This document shows, one piece after another, positions 1-10,051 of a stretch of DNA of 64,000 bases (its first letter is position 1; each line of letters begins with the position of its first letter). The DNA is from Sapria himalayana (lineage: Eukaryota > Streptophyta > Magnoliopsida > Malpighiales > Rafflesiaceae): positions 50,001-114,000 of the forward strand of contig JAREIK010018581.1 in NCBI GenBank assembly GCA_029783825.1. Reading direction: 5' to 3'. The notes below the pieces were generated by a model that saw only the letters and a list, made by a program, of their open reading frames with translations, ran no database searches and had not been told where the DNA came from. A program made the translations under genes and the position numbers.

Positions 1-496
1 GGGAGCTCTTTAAATTCTAGAAGATAGCGTGTCCGTTGATCCACCTCTGAATCATTGTAAGCTTCTGTCTGCCCTCTATTTCTCTTTTTTTTTTTTAAGT
101 TTTAATAAAAATTATTTAATTATTTCACACTTAATAAATTTTTAATATTTATGCTATAATTGAAACATGTATAATTGAATTGACTCGGTCACGTGGGGGG
201 CCAGTGGGCCGTGCCAGCATCCGCCGTCGGGCTAGCCCATATTTAGATTCGTGTTGGCATGGCACGAGCCATGCTAAAAATCATTTCGTGCCGACCACGA
301 CGTGGTGACCTTGATGGGCTTGCCGGCCTCACTTGTCTTGTATGACATCTTCATGTCCATTATCTCTGAAGAGCGATTGAAATGTCAAGATCATGGGCCT
401 AAATATTGTTTTGCGTTGGTTGTGAGATCATCTTGCTCCGCGTTAGGTTCATATTTGATCTGGGTAGATTGTGCATGTCATTTTCTCATTGTATAG
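1..496. other. Non-coding flank, AT-rich with a GC-rich patch
   Basis: No convincing gene is present. Positions about 183-305 form a GC-rich patch of 'gggccagtgggccgtgcc' type. It resembles the subterminal sequence of the hAT elements elsewhere in the window, so it may be an old fragment of one, but no terminal repeat or target duplication was found. The 64-codon open frame at 302-496 shows no recognisable protein. Confidence 0.4.
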
Positions 497-1290
497 ACTC
501 TAAGTAATCGTTTGATAAAACTAAAAAAATTAAGTACTGAAAAATTAAGTGCTGAATTTTATAAATATTGAATTTGTATTGAAAAATTATATGATAAATG
601 ATTGAAAATTGAATGCTGAAAGTATTAATTTTGTTTGATAACTTTAAAAGTTGAATGCTGAAAATGATGAATTTTATATATTTATCATTATTATAACTAT
701 GTTGCATATTATCCAGCATAAATAGAATTTATAATAATTTTTTTTTCACTATAATTATTAATTATTATAAAAAATAAAATCGCTAAAAATATATCCATAA
801 ATAAATCATAAATTCAAAAAAAAATGAAAATATTTAAAAAATAATTAATAAAATCTAAATTCTTTAAAATTATCTAAATTTTTAATATAAAAATAAAATT
901 AATGAATAATTAATTGATTTGTTATTTTCTCTCTTAATTTAATTATGACAAGAGAGTTAGGGTTAGGGTTTTTGGTGGCGGATAAATGAGGAGGAGAAGA
1001 CAGATTCACAAACTGAACAGTAGCATAAATGAGAAAATAAAAAAAAAAGGAACAAAAAATTAAATAGTAACTTTTATAAAAAAAAATGCTGAAAATTTTC
1101 AGCCTTCATCATTGAGTAGGTCTCGACCTACTTAAAATTTTCAATACAATTTCCCTTAAAATTTTCATCAATTAGGTCAAATCATTTTTTTTTATCAAAA
1201 GCACTTAAAATTTTAACCAATTAAAAATTTTAATTTTAAGTCGGTTGCATTTTTTAAATGTGTTATCAAACAGCACCCAAGTCTTAGACG
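497..1290. mobile_element. AT-rich inverted-repeat element (MITE candidate)
   Basis: The left edge reads 'atcgtttgataaaac' and the right edge, reverse-complemented, reads 'gctgtttgataacac', giving roughly matching inverted ends. The interior is AT-rich and non-coding, with repeated 'aattaagtgctga' / 'ttaaaattttaa' motifs. The 'gtttgataac' type of end is common among plant non-autonomous DNA transposons. A clean target duplication was not seen, so the exact borders are inferred. Confidence 0.4.
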
Positions 1291-1611
1291 GTCAGGTCTC
1301 TTAGTTTCCGACTAGATATAAGGTAAGTGAGAAATAGTACTGGATCAATGTGTAACTTATGCTATCACACTATTTTTTTAGATTCATTAAAAAATATTTA
1401 TTGATCAAAAAAATATTATTCTTAATTATTTAATCTTATTAGTATTTAGTAAAAAATACTTATATATTTTTTTTGTGCTATCATAATTAAAATAGACATA
1501 TTTCTAGGTTCTATCTAGGAACTTTCTCTCTCTAGGATGTGAGATTTAGAAGGATATATGCAGAGAAATGAGATATTCTTTTCAAGTGGAAGTTATCCAC
1601 TTTCTCAGTTA

Positions 1612-1944
1612 GAGCAACTATAACGGGAGGTGCCATCAGGGGTGTCATCCCCGTAACTACCAAAATGGCACCCAAATCATAAATTCTGTTGCTCCAATGG
1701 GGGTGACATAGGGGGTTGCAAAATGCCATCCAAGGTATAGAGGTGTCATATTTGGCAATTATGACACTCTCAAAGGGTTGAAAAAATAACTTTTGAATAA
1801 AAAAATATTTAATTATTAAAATTACACCTCATTTTGGCACCTACTGTTGGAGCAAAATTTTTGTTTAGGGGTGCTAAAATATTGTTTGAGTTTGCAAAAT
1901 GATATTTAGCACTCTTTTTTTGGCAACTCCTATTGGAGTTGCTC
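1612..1944. mobile_element. Tourist-like MITE (PIF/Harbinger type)
   Basis: The left end starts GAGCAACTATAACGGGAGG and the reverse-complemented right end starts GAGCAACTCCAATAGGAG, followed on both sides by TGCCA. Both ends are flanked by the trinucleotide TTA (1609-1611 and 1945-1947), the target duplication typical of PIF/Harbinger and Tourist elements. The element is 333 bp, AT-rich inside and has no coding capacity. Confidence 0.65.
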
Positions 1945-2184
1945 TTAGACATATTTTTTCCTCCTAGCAACTCTATTCTGTTGAGACATGTCGATGTAAT
2001 GAATCAGTCCGACAAATCTTGTGCGAAAGCCAAACTTTACGCCCTAAGAACAATTTATTGTTGTTAAGACATATTTTGCGTTCCTTATAACAAATTTTTG
2101 AATAAAATTTCATGCCTAATCTCCCTTCTCTAGTAACAAGAAGTGCTCGATCATAACACTCAATTTAGGAGTTTTTAGGGTGAG

Positions 2185-2235
2185 GCAGCAGCAGCAGCAG
2201 CAGCAGCATGTTCATGGTGAGAATTTCTTCTTCAA

Positions 2236-2269
<34 letters not shown>

Positions 2270-2270
2270 A
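2185..2270. repeat. Inverted (GCA)8 / (TGC)11 trinucleotide repeat pair
   Basis: Eight GCA units (2185-2208) are followed after about 28 bases by eleven TGC units (2237-2270, the last ending in GCA). The two tracts are reverse complements, so a single strand could fold into a long CAG/CTG hairpin of about 24 bp. The repeats sit just upstream of a possible exon starting at 2329. Confidence 0.8.
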
Positions 2271-2328
2271 GTTTTTTCTATCTGATTGATTTTATCAGCC
2301 TTTGCTTGTGCTCTGTTATGGCTTGCAG

Positions 2329-2643
2329 ATGGCGGTCTGGAAATTGGGAGACACTTTCGACTCGACTCGGCAATTCGTGGCTCGGAACTTGAACTTTGAA
2401 GGGGGTGATGGCGTGGTAGAGAAGTGGATTAGAATTGCGGATCAGCTCTACCTGCGCTTCTTCTTCTTTTTTGCGCCATTTGTAACCAAAACACATGCGC
2501 ATCGAGCTTATTCATTTCTTCGTCACTTTTTTTTTTTTTCCGATACCAATTATGCCTTTTTTCTTTCTTTTTTTTTTTTAAAATTTCACCCCATCCTGCA
2601 CGTCGCCATCAGTGCCGGTGCTTGCTCATCTGCTGAATTTTAA
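2329..2643 (+). CDS. Possible unassigned exon or gene fragment
   Basis: An ATG at 2329 directly follows 'tgcttgcag', a plausible splice acceptor, and opens a frame that continues to 2643. The first 44 codons (MAVWKLGDTFDSTRQFVARN and on) have balanced composition. After that the frame runs into T-rich sequence (a run of Phe codons), which looks non-coding. I do not recognise the protein. It may be an exon remnant of a host gene interrupted by the nearby hAT insertions, or chance. No donor or partner exon was identified. Confidence 0.25.
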   Translation: MAVWKLGDTFDSTRQFVARNLNFEGGDGVVEKWIRIADQLYLRFFFFFAPFVTKTHAHRAYSFLRHFFFFSDTNYAFFLSFFFLKFHPILHVAISAGACSSAEF

Positions 2644-2779
2644 ATTCTTGAAAATATTTTGTTGTTCACTTAAAAAAAAAGTATAGGTTTTTTCTATTAT
2701 TACTATTATTTTTTAAATGATTCAATTTTTCGGCGAGCCTACAAGCAACAATTATGCATATATGTGTTTATATATGTAG

Positions 2780-2785
<6 letters not shown>

Positions 2786-2815
<30 letters not shown>
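2786..2815. repeat. (GT)n microsatellite
   Basis: This is an uninterrupted run of alternating GT, ending about 20 bp before the hAT-type element that starts at 2836. Confidence 0.9.
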
Positions 2816-2817
<2 letters not shown>

Positions 2818-3314
2818 AATAGTTAGCCTTCTGTGTAGGGGTGTAACCGAGCCGAGTCGAGCTGGTGTATTAGGCAGGCTCGGCTTGGTTCGACTCGGTT
2901 TTAAAGGAGTAGGCTCGAGCTTGTTCACGAGTCTGTTTATGAGCTGACGAGTCTAGTTTGAGGGTGCTCGGTCTCGGCTCGTTTAACTTATGAGCCTATT
3001 CACGAGCCTGTTTATGAGACTATTTATGAGCTGACGAGCTGAGTTTAAGGGTGCTCGGGCTCGGCTCGTTTAACTTACGAGTATCAAAATGATGTTCGGG
3101 AATTAAATAAAATGTTCATCTAAAATAGTCAACATACAACTAAATTAAAAAGATAAAATAATAAAAGTTAAATTAATTAATTGAAGTTTAAGTAGAGGTG
3201 TCAAACGGGCCGGCCCAGCACGGCACGGCCCGTTTTTCACGTGCCCCGCCGTGCTACCGTGTCGTGCCGGGCACGACACGGTTTTTTAAAGTCGGGCACG
3301 TGAAAAATGGGTCA

Positions 3315-5432
3315 TCAATCGTCAAGCGGCATATCATGAGAATCATCAGCCGCAACATCAAGATCAGTATCATATGGGTCATCATCATCGGCAATCAGCT
3401 CCTCCGCCATCGTAGTGGATGTGGATGCGACTGCAGTGTCTGTCACAGTCCCAGCTTCAGCACGATCACTGATGCTAAATCTCGATTCCTCCCAATCCTT
3501 CAAACATGCCAAGGCCTCAACCATATCTGGACATAATCTCGATCTCCTATCCGAAATCACGTTCACTGCAACAGAAAAAGCAGACTCCGATGCTACGCTC
3601 GACACCGGAGGAGTAAGTAGATCCCATGCCATCCTAGATAGCACGGGATAGGCGGACTCATATGATTTCCACCACTGTAATAAATCAAGATTCTTATTGT
3701 CAGAAGGTGATAGGATTGAGCAGTAATCGGTATCTAAGTACCGAGACAGCTCGCTCCTATGTGAAGGTCCACCCCTACGTTTCCCCCTCGCTAGGTTAAT
3801 GGAATAATCGTCATCTCCGAACAAGGTATCAGTGTCCGTACTCACAGTCTCACCACCACCATACCTAGTATCGTAGTATGTGAACATGTCTGTCAACTTC
3901 TCGTAAATGAACCCTTCGGATGGCTCTTCCAGGTTCATGCACGAGGAAATGAAAGTCAGGGTGTTTTCAATCCCTTCCACCTTAGCCCTAGGGTCCATGC
4001 ATGCTGCGAGGCAATAAAGAGATGGAATGGTGGACCAGTACTTCAGGTACTTGGTCTCCATCTTTGCAACCATATGGCTAAGCGTCGGGTCCGCTCGATA
4101 CTTCCTAAACATGCTACTAATGTTGCATATGCAACGAAGTGCAATGCAAGTGGAGGGCGTATAAACCGACGAACACATGTTCGTTGTGTCATAAAATATC
4201 TTCAGGAATTTCATAAATGAAATTCCTGAATCCCAGTCAGTGTCGTCAATAATAAGTTCGCCACTCTTACTATTGACGTAGTCGGATATCACGTGTTCGT
4301 ATCCAACACATGATTCCAACATCAGGTACGTATAATTCCAACGATGTCTCACATCCGATTGGAATTTCTTCTTCGTAAGATTCGTAGACAAACAGAGATT
4401 ACCAAACTCTTGTAGTCTACGAGGTGTGCGAATATACTTGAGTGCATTGCGTATATTTTCCAACGCGGGGGAACAGACCTTCATACCCGCTTGAACTATC
4501 AGGTTAATAACATGACACATGCATCTGAGATGAAAAATCTCTCCTAATGGTGCGTCTCTAATATTCCTAACAAACATATTGATCGCTACTCCATTATTCG
4601 CAGCATTATCGAAAGTGACACTAAAAATTTTATTTTGAATTTTATATTCCCTAAATATTTTCATCATACACTCAAATATGGCCGGGCCATCATGAGAATG
4701 AAGAATCTCAGTGAATCCTAATATTTTTTTATTGATTGTCCAGTTTGAATCTACATAATGACTCGTGAGACATGCATAAGAAGAATCATCGTGACATGTC
4801 CATATATCGGACGTCACGGACACCACTCCACTAAATGCCATAAATTCCTTAATTATTTTTTGTTTTTCTAACTTATATATCTTTAGTATGTCACTCCTAG
4901 ATGTGGACCTAGGAATCCTACGATAGGATGGCTGAAAATAAGTCTGCATGATGCGCACTACCCTCGGATCTTCCGAAAATCTGATCGGAAGACCCATCAA
5001 TGTGATGAGCCTGGCCATGCCGTCCTTACCCAACTCGCTGGAGTATACGAAGGGAGTAAACTTTGAGACTGAACTCGATCCAGTCTCAAAAAATGTAGTG
5101 TCAAGTTGGGTTTGCCTAGGATCTAACGGTCCATGTTTTTTGGAGCATATTTCGGCATGCCTCTTGAGGTGCCCAGTCCCACATGTACTCTTGCATGTTA
5201 AAATTCTCATACAATATTTACACTGTGCCATTTCATGTTCCTCACCCCTAACATCTAATTGTGTTATGATTTTAAAATGTGTCCAAACTACAGAAGTCCT
5301 CCTAGTTTTTTGTTTTTTAGAACTTTGGGCTGAGACGACAGGAGAAACCAACGTTTCAGGAGCCACAGACGTATGTGCAACACTAACATTTTCATTTTCC
5401 AAATTTAAATACGTGTAAGGTGTATTTGTCAT
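3315..5432 (-). CDS. hAT family transposase, full length (705 aa)
   Basis: This is the DNA transposase that would cut and reinsert the surrounding element and probably its deletion derivatives. Near the N terminus is a BED-type zinc finger (C71, C74, H88, H92) following VVWTHFKI. Catalytic-core signatures are the first aspartate in VTSDIW (D209), the second in SVTFDNAANN (D275), the hAT CxxH motif (C304, H307) and a glutamate in RWNYTYLMLE (E373). The C terminus contains the hAT dimerisation region (YPVLSRMAWDLLTPPVSSVA and SESAFS, roughly residues 590-660), then an acidic tail. The length is normal for the family and no stops or frameshifts are present. The ATG at 5432 is chosen because the decayed copy at 60-63 kb aligns from the same point. 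An intron is not needed to explain the frame. Confidence 0.93.
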   Translation of the reverse strand: MTNTPYTYLNLENENVSVAHTSVAPETLVSPVVSAQSSKKQKTRRTSVVWTHFKIITQLDVRGEEHEMAQCKYCMRILTCKSTCGTGHLKRHAEICSKKHGPLDPRQTQLDTTFFETGSSSVSKFTPFVYSSELGKDGMARLITLMGLPIRFSEDPRVVRIMQTYFQPSYRRIPRSTSRSDILKIYKLEKQKIIKEFMAFSGVVSVTSDIWTCHDDSSYACLTSHYVDSNWTINKKILGFTEILHSHDGPAIFECMMKIFREYKIQNKIFSVTFDNAANNGVAINMFVRNIRDAPLGEIFHLRCMCHVINLIVQAGMKVCSPALENIRNALKYIRTPRRLQEFGNLCLSTNLTKKKFQSDVRHRWNYTYLMLESCVGYEHVISDYVNSKSGELIIDDTDWDSGISFMKFLKIFYDTTNMCSSVYTPSTCIALRCICNISSMFRKYRADPTLSHMVAKMETKYLKYWSTIPSLYCLAACMDPRAKVEGIENTLTFISSCMNLEEPSEGFIYEKLTDMFTYYDTRYGGGETVSTDTDTLFGDDDYSINLARGKRRGGPSHRSELSRYLDTDYCSILSPSDNKNLDLLQWWKSYESAYPVLSRMAWDLLTPPVSSVASESAFSVAVNVISDRRSRLCPDMVEALACLKDWEESRFSISDRAEAGTVTDTAVASTSTTMAEELIADDDDPYDTDLDVAADDSHDMPLDD

Positions 5433-5928
5433 TTTTTAGTTTTCGTAAGTTTTTCTAGAGAGAGAAGATTTAGAGAGAGAAAGTACAAAAAAAGTAAATT
5501 ATATTACCCGGTAAAAGTAATGAGGTCACTCACGTGCAAGGTGCACTGCAGGAAGCTTTGATGTTCAAAACTCAAGTTGAGTTTCACGAAAATCCAAACC
5601 GAAATCAAGTTCACGAGGGCCGAGAGATAGAAGCACGGTTTATGTGAGAGAGAGAAAATATAGAGAGATTTTATGTTTTTGAAAAACATAAAATGTTAAA
5701 GGGAGGGGGGTAGATTTTATAGGCTAAATAAAGTTTTATTTTTTTTAAAAAAATATTTTTTTATTAATTTTTTGAATTTTTTTAATATATTTAAGGGGTA
5801 GAATCATGAGGACCGTTGGATTCTGCCCCCTAGCCGTTGGAGGCGAATCCAAGGGCTGAGAATCGATCAACTTTGAAAAATTTTTTTTTTCCGTTGGAAT
5901 TTTTTTTGAATTTTGGGTTTCGGCAATA

Positions 5929-5972
5929 AAAGACCGCGGGTCGGTTCTGTTTGGACCCGACCCGCGGTCTTT
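5929..5972. repeat. Subterminal hairpin of the hAT element
   Basis: The arms AAAGACCGCGGGTCGG and its reverse complement are separated by a short loop around 'ttctgttt'. The stem is about 16 bp with only small imperfections. Equivalent hairpins occur in four other members of the family in this window (about 8893-8930, 20925-20960, 51601-51638 and 63028-63065). Confidence 0.75.
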
Positions 5973-6630
5973 TTACCGGCGGGGGCGGGCCCGGTTGGGT
6001 CACGACTCGGTGAGTCGTGAGTCGTGAGTCACGACTCACGACTCACGCCACGGCACGCGTGGCACGCCGCCAGTGCCACGCGTGCCTGCGTGAACCGGCA
6101 CGGGATGGACCCGTGCCGGCGTGCCGTGCCAAGGCACGGCACGGGTACATCTTAGCCCGGGCACGGTTTTTGAACGTGCCGGGCCGGCCCGGCCCGGCAC
6201 GTTTGACACCTCTAAGTTTAAGAGTTGAAATATTCATCATGTTCATTTGTAGTAAAAATTTGTTGTGCATCAAACATTCTCCATGTTCACAAGATTGCTC
6301 ACGAGCATATTCACGAGCATATTCACGAGCCTGTTTACGAGCTGATGAGCCAAGTTTGAGAGTGTTCGGGCTCGGCCCATTTAACTTACGAGTCTCAAAA
6401 TGATGTTCGGGCTCGGCTCCTTTAACTTACGAGTCTCAAAATGATGTTCGGGCTCGGCTCGTTTAACTTAATAAACGAGCTCGATCAAGCTTCTAGCTCG
6501 GCTTGGTTACAGGCCTACTTTTGTGTTCTTCGATTTGAAATATGCCATTACTGTGGTGACTTTGGGATAAGAGTAATAGAAGGGGACAAATTTTGGAAGA
6601 GAGGCGAGGAAAAGTCAGGCAGGCGATGCG

Positions 6631-9600
6631 ATGGGTTATATTCTGAGGGTGAGATTGGCGTCGTTCTTCGCAGGCAGTGCAGCAGCGTCCGCCTTAGGGT
6701 TCTACCTGCTGTACCACGACTATCAGACGGCTCACCGGTTTCTTAATCAACAGGTAACCATATAAAATCCAGTCCATTTTCTTTCATTTTTCTGGCCTGC
6801 TGGTTCACGCGCCGGTAAATATCGATGCGCATCGTCGTGTTCATCTCTTATCGGCGAAACTCCATCCCACTTAGCCGCGTTTCTTCGAGGAAGCCATTGT
6901 TTTTGCATGTGAATCCAGTTGATTGTGTTCTTGTTCTGCTTTGTTTTTCCCCGATCAAGTAGGTGGGTCAGCTTGATTCTCGATGCTAGGAATGTAATCA
7001 AGCAGTTGGGCCTAGCTGGGTTAGTCAAGCTATGCCTCAGTTCATACTGGGTCGGTTCCTTTTTTGAATTTTTCTTCAAGGATCTCACTTTTGAATGCAC
7101 TGCATTCAAAAGTGAATTCTCTTGCTAACCTAGTTTTAGTTTGGTTGAGTTGGGCTAGACTAACTAGTTTAGTTCAAAAGTGTATCTCATTTATATAGAT
7201 TTGTCTTGAGTTAGAGATGAGGATGGTTGGACTTGCCCTATCTTGGTCTTCAAAATTATGTCTCAGCCTGATTTTTTGGAGAACTAGAATCATGGAGGTA
7301 AAAGGTTGTATCTAGTGCACAAGGCTCATCTTTTAGTATGAGGTTTGAAATATAGTAATATTTTGATAGTTTTCTCCTCTTAGTTAGAGAAAGTGTATTT
7401 GATGAGTCTCAAACTTAGAGGTGTCAAATGGGCTAGGAACCCTAGACGTGGCACGAGACACTGCCCAATTGAGTCGTGTTTGGCCAGCCACGACATAGTC
7501 TAGAATCATGTTTGGACCTAGGTAGTGCTGGCTTGAGGCATGGCTCATGGTGTGCTAAGCCAGAGGTTGTCGCTATAGCTGCATAAAAAATCATTTAAAA
7601 AAAAATAATAGTTGCCACATTTTTTTCAATGATTATAAGCCAAAAATTTGATTAATATTAGATTTTGTTATTCTTAAATTTAGTATTTTTATTATTATTA
7701 TTATACATTATTATAATATTTGATCTATGACTTACACTTATGCATATGAGCTATTGCATGTGTGGTGCAATTTTCAAATTGTAACTAGGGTATGAAAATT
7801 TTAGTTGGGTCTTGAGGTTAGAAGTAATGCAGTATTTTACAACAAAGTGATTATGATATATTTAATTTTTTTTATTTTTTTATAGTTTTTATTTTAAATT
7901 AGGTTTATGATTTTTTTAATCAATAGAAATATTTAAAATTAAATGACAAATAGTACATATAACGATAATAATTTTAAAATTGATGTAGATATAAATAATA
8001 ATGTTAATCCTACCAAAAGATCTGAGGTAAAAATTAGGTTGTCTCTAATGGCCTTCGTTCATATTTATTTTTCACTTAAAAAATAAAAAATTATATGAAT
8101 TTTAGTAGTATGAATATATTTTAAAATAATAAAAAATATAAATTCTGGGGATGTTAAAGAAAAATCAGTGTAATATATATATTATCAAAATATATATACA
8201 TGTAGGAGTTTATGTGATACTGTCTATCTTAAGAGGTATTCCAATAAATATACTAACAAATTTTTGCATTGGATTCTAGATAAATCCAACTGAGTGGCGA
8301 AGTCATGAGGATGTATTATTTGTGTGTCTACTGTCTATTATGTAGATTTAAAATAGAACTTAATAAAAAAAAATTTAGGATTTTTTTTAGATTATTTATT
8401 CACATGATATCCTTATCATATATGAGTGTATGATATGCAACTTTAAAAAATATAATATTCAAAATTATATATTTGTATTATTTTTGATAATCCTTATAAT
8501 AATAGAGTATCGTCTAATAAATATGTTTATTATGGTGAACACATTTTCATGTTACTTTTGATAATGCATCTCAACTACATATGCATCTAAATTGTTGGTT
8601 ACCACCACATGATATCAGAATAAGATAATAATTTTATTTATAAATATTTTAAAGATTTTTTATAATATAACAAATGTGTTTGTCTATATATACTTCTATC
8701 ATGTGCACGAGTGTCAAATGGGCCAGGCTGGGCTGGCTCGGCCGAAATGTTTTGGGCACAAGTGTGCCGCCGTGCCGGGCCAGGCACGATTTAAAATAAT
8801 CGGGCCCAGCACGGCCCGCAGGCACGGTAGGCCGTGTCGTGCCATGCCTTGCCCGCTCGGGCTTGCCTGTCCGAGCGGTTCGGGATACGGGGGACCGAGG
8901 GTCGGGTTGAATCAGACTCGACCCACGGTCTTTTTTTGCGGGAGGGGCATCGTGGGGTTGGGCTCCAGAGACACTCAGCACGGGACAAACCCATGCCGAT
9001 GTGCCGTGCCGTGGGCCGAACCTTGCCGGGTCGGGCACGGCACGTCACGACACGACTTGTGCCTAACCCGTGCACGACACGGGCCCGGGCACGGAATTTT
9101 TCCGTGCCGGGCCGGCCCAGACACGGCTGAACCGTGTCATGCCTTGTGCCGGGCCGGGCCGGGCCGGCCCGTCCCGGTTGACATCTATATGTAATATTAG
9201 GAGCATGTTTAGCAAATATAGAGGTTATCATGCATTTAGTGTCATCGCTGATAAGATAAAAATTAAATAATTAAAATACTAGTATTTTTATTTCGACTCT
9301 ATATTATTTGGCTGGTTGTATGGATTTTAGGATTAAGATAGAAGTGGTAAAAAATATTTTAACCTAAATATATTCGCGTGCATAAATCATGATTATCATC
9401 TTACAAGTTTTATTCGTAAAAAATTAACTAATTTATTTATACATTATGATATTAGCTATGGTAATTTTAGTCGTGCTCCAAGCAAAAACATAGATACCAT
9501 ATTTAAAGATGAAATTTTTTTCATTCAGTTAGCTAGCACCAAACGACTCGATAGTTCGAAAAATAGTAGCTAGCTATCTCGATACTTAGATATCGATTGT

Positions 9601-10014
9601 TGCTCAATTTTATCACGTGATGATAATAAAAATTTAAATATTTTATCATGATAATAAAAATTAACATCTACTTATTTCGTGTTATCTGAGATGACACATG
9701 ATCAATTGACTTATTTGGATATTTAGCATAATGTTAGATAATTTTTTATCTATGTGTATAAGTGACTATGTTGAATATAATATTAATGGATTGTGCAGAA
9801 TATAACACAATATTCTAAGGAATAAGAACATAACACAAATTATAGTAAATACTAGTTTTAACTTGGTTCACTAGTCATTCAATATGATTTGCTACATCCA
9901 CCAGAAAAATACATAGTGCTTACAAATTTATTAACCCTAATGTTTCAGTATATAATTGAGAAAGAGAGAAAAAGAAGAAGAATAAGAATAAGAGCATATA
10001 CTTTATAATTATAG

Positions 10015-10051
<37 letters not shown>

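Larger units (their letters stand above)
3193..6214 (-). mobile_element. Apparently intact autonomous hAT transposon
   Basis: The inverted ends share TAGAGGTGTCAAACG and continue into GC-rich 'gggccggcccggcc' subterminal sequence. Flanks are a perfect 8-bp duplication, AGTTTAAG (3185-3192 and 6215-6222), which is the hAT hallmark. The 3,022-bp element carries one long uninterrupted transposase gene on the minus strand and a strong hairpin near the right end (5929-5972). It is inserted inside another hAT-type element (2836-6517). Perfect duplication, intact reading frame and matching ends suggest a recent insertion that could still be active. Confidence 0.92.
2836..6517. mobile_element. Outer hAT-type element hosting a nested hAT
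   Basis: The left end reads TAGGGGTGTAACCGAGCCGAG; the right end reverse-complemented reads TAGGCCTGTAACCAAGCCGAG. Flanking 8-bp sequences CTTCTGTG (2828-2835) and CTTTTGTG (6518-6525) match at 7 of 8 positions, as expected for an older hAT insertion. Own sequence survives at 2836-3184 and 6223-6517 and consists of repeated 'ctcggctcgtttaactta' and 'gagctgacgag' motifs with no coding capacity. The remaining 3 kb is the younger hAT element inserted into it. Confidence 0.75.

Noticed and set aside
955..970. Telomere-like 'gttagggttagggttt'
   Set aside because: Only two units and not the tandem TTTAGGG array of plant telomeres.
8649..9270. Overlapping open frames on both strands (up to 172 codons)
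   Set aside because: They lie in a GC-rich hAT MITE, exist in several frames at once, are Arg/Pro/Gly-rich, and repeat in other MITE copies; composition, not coding.
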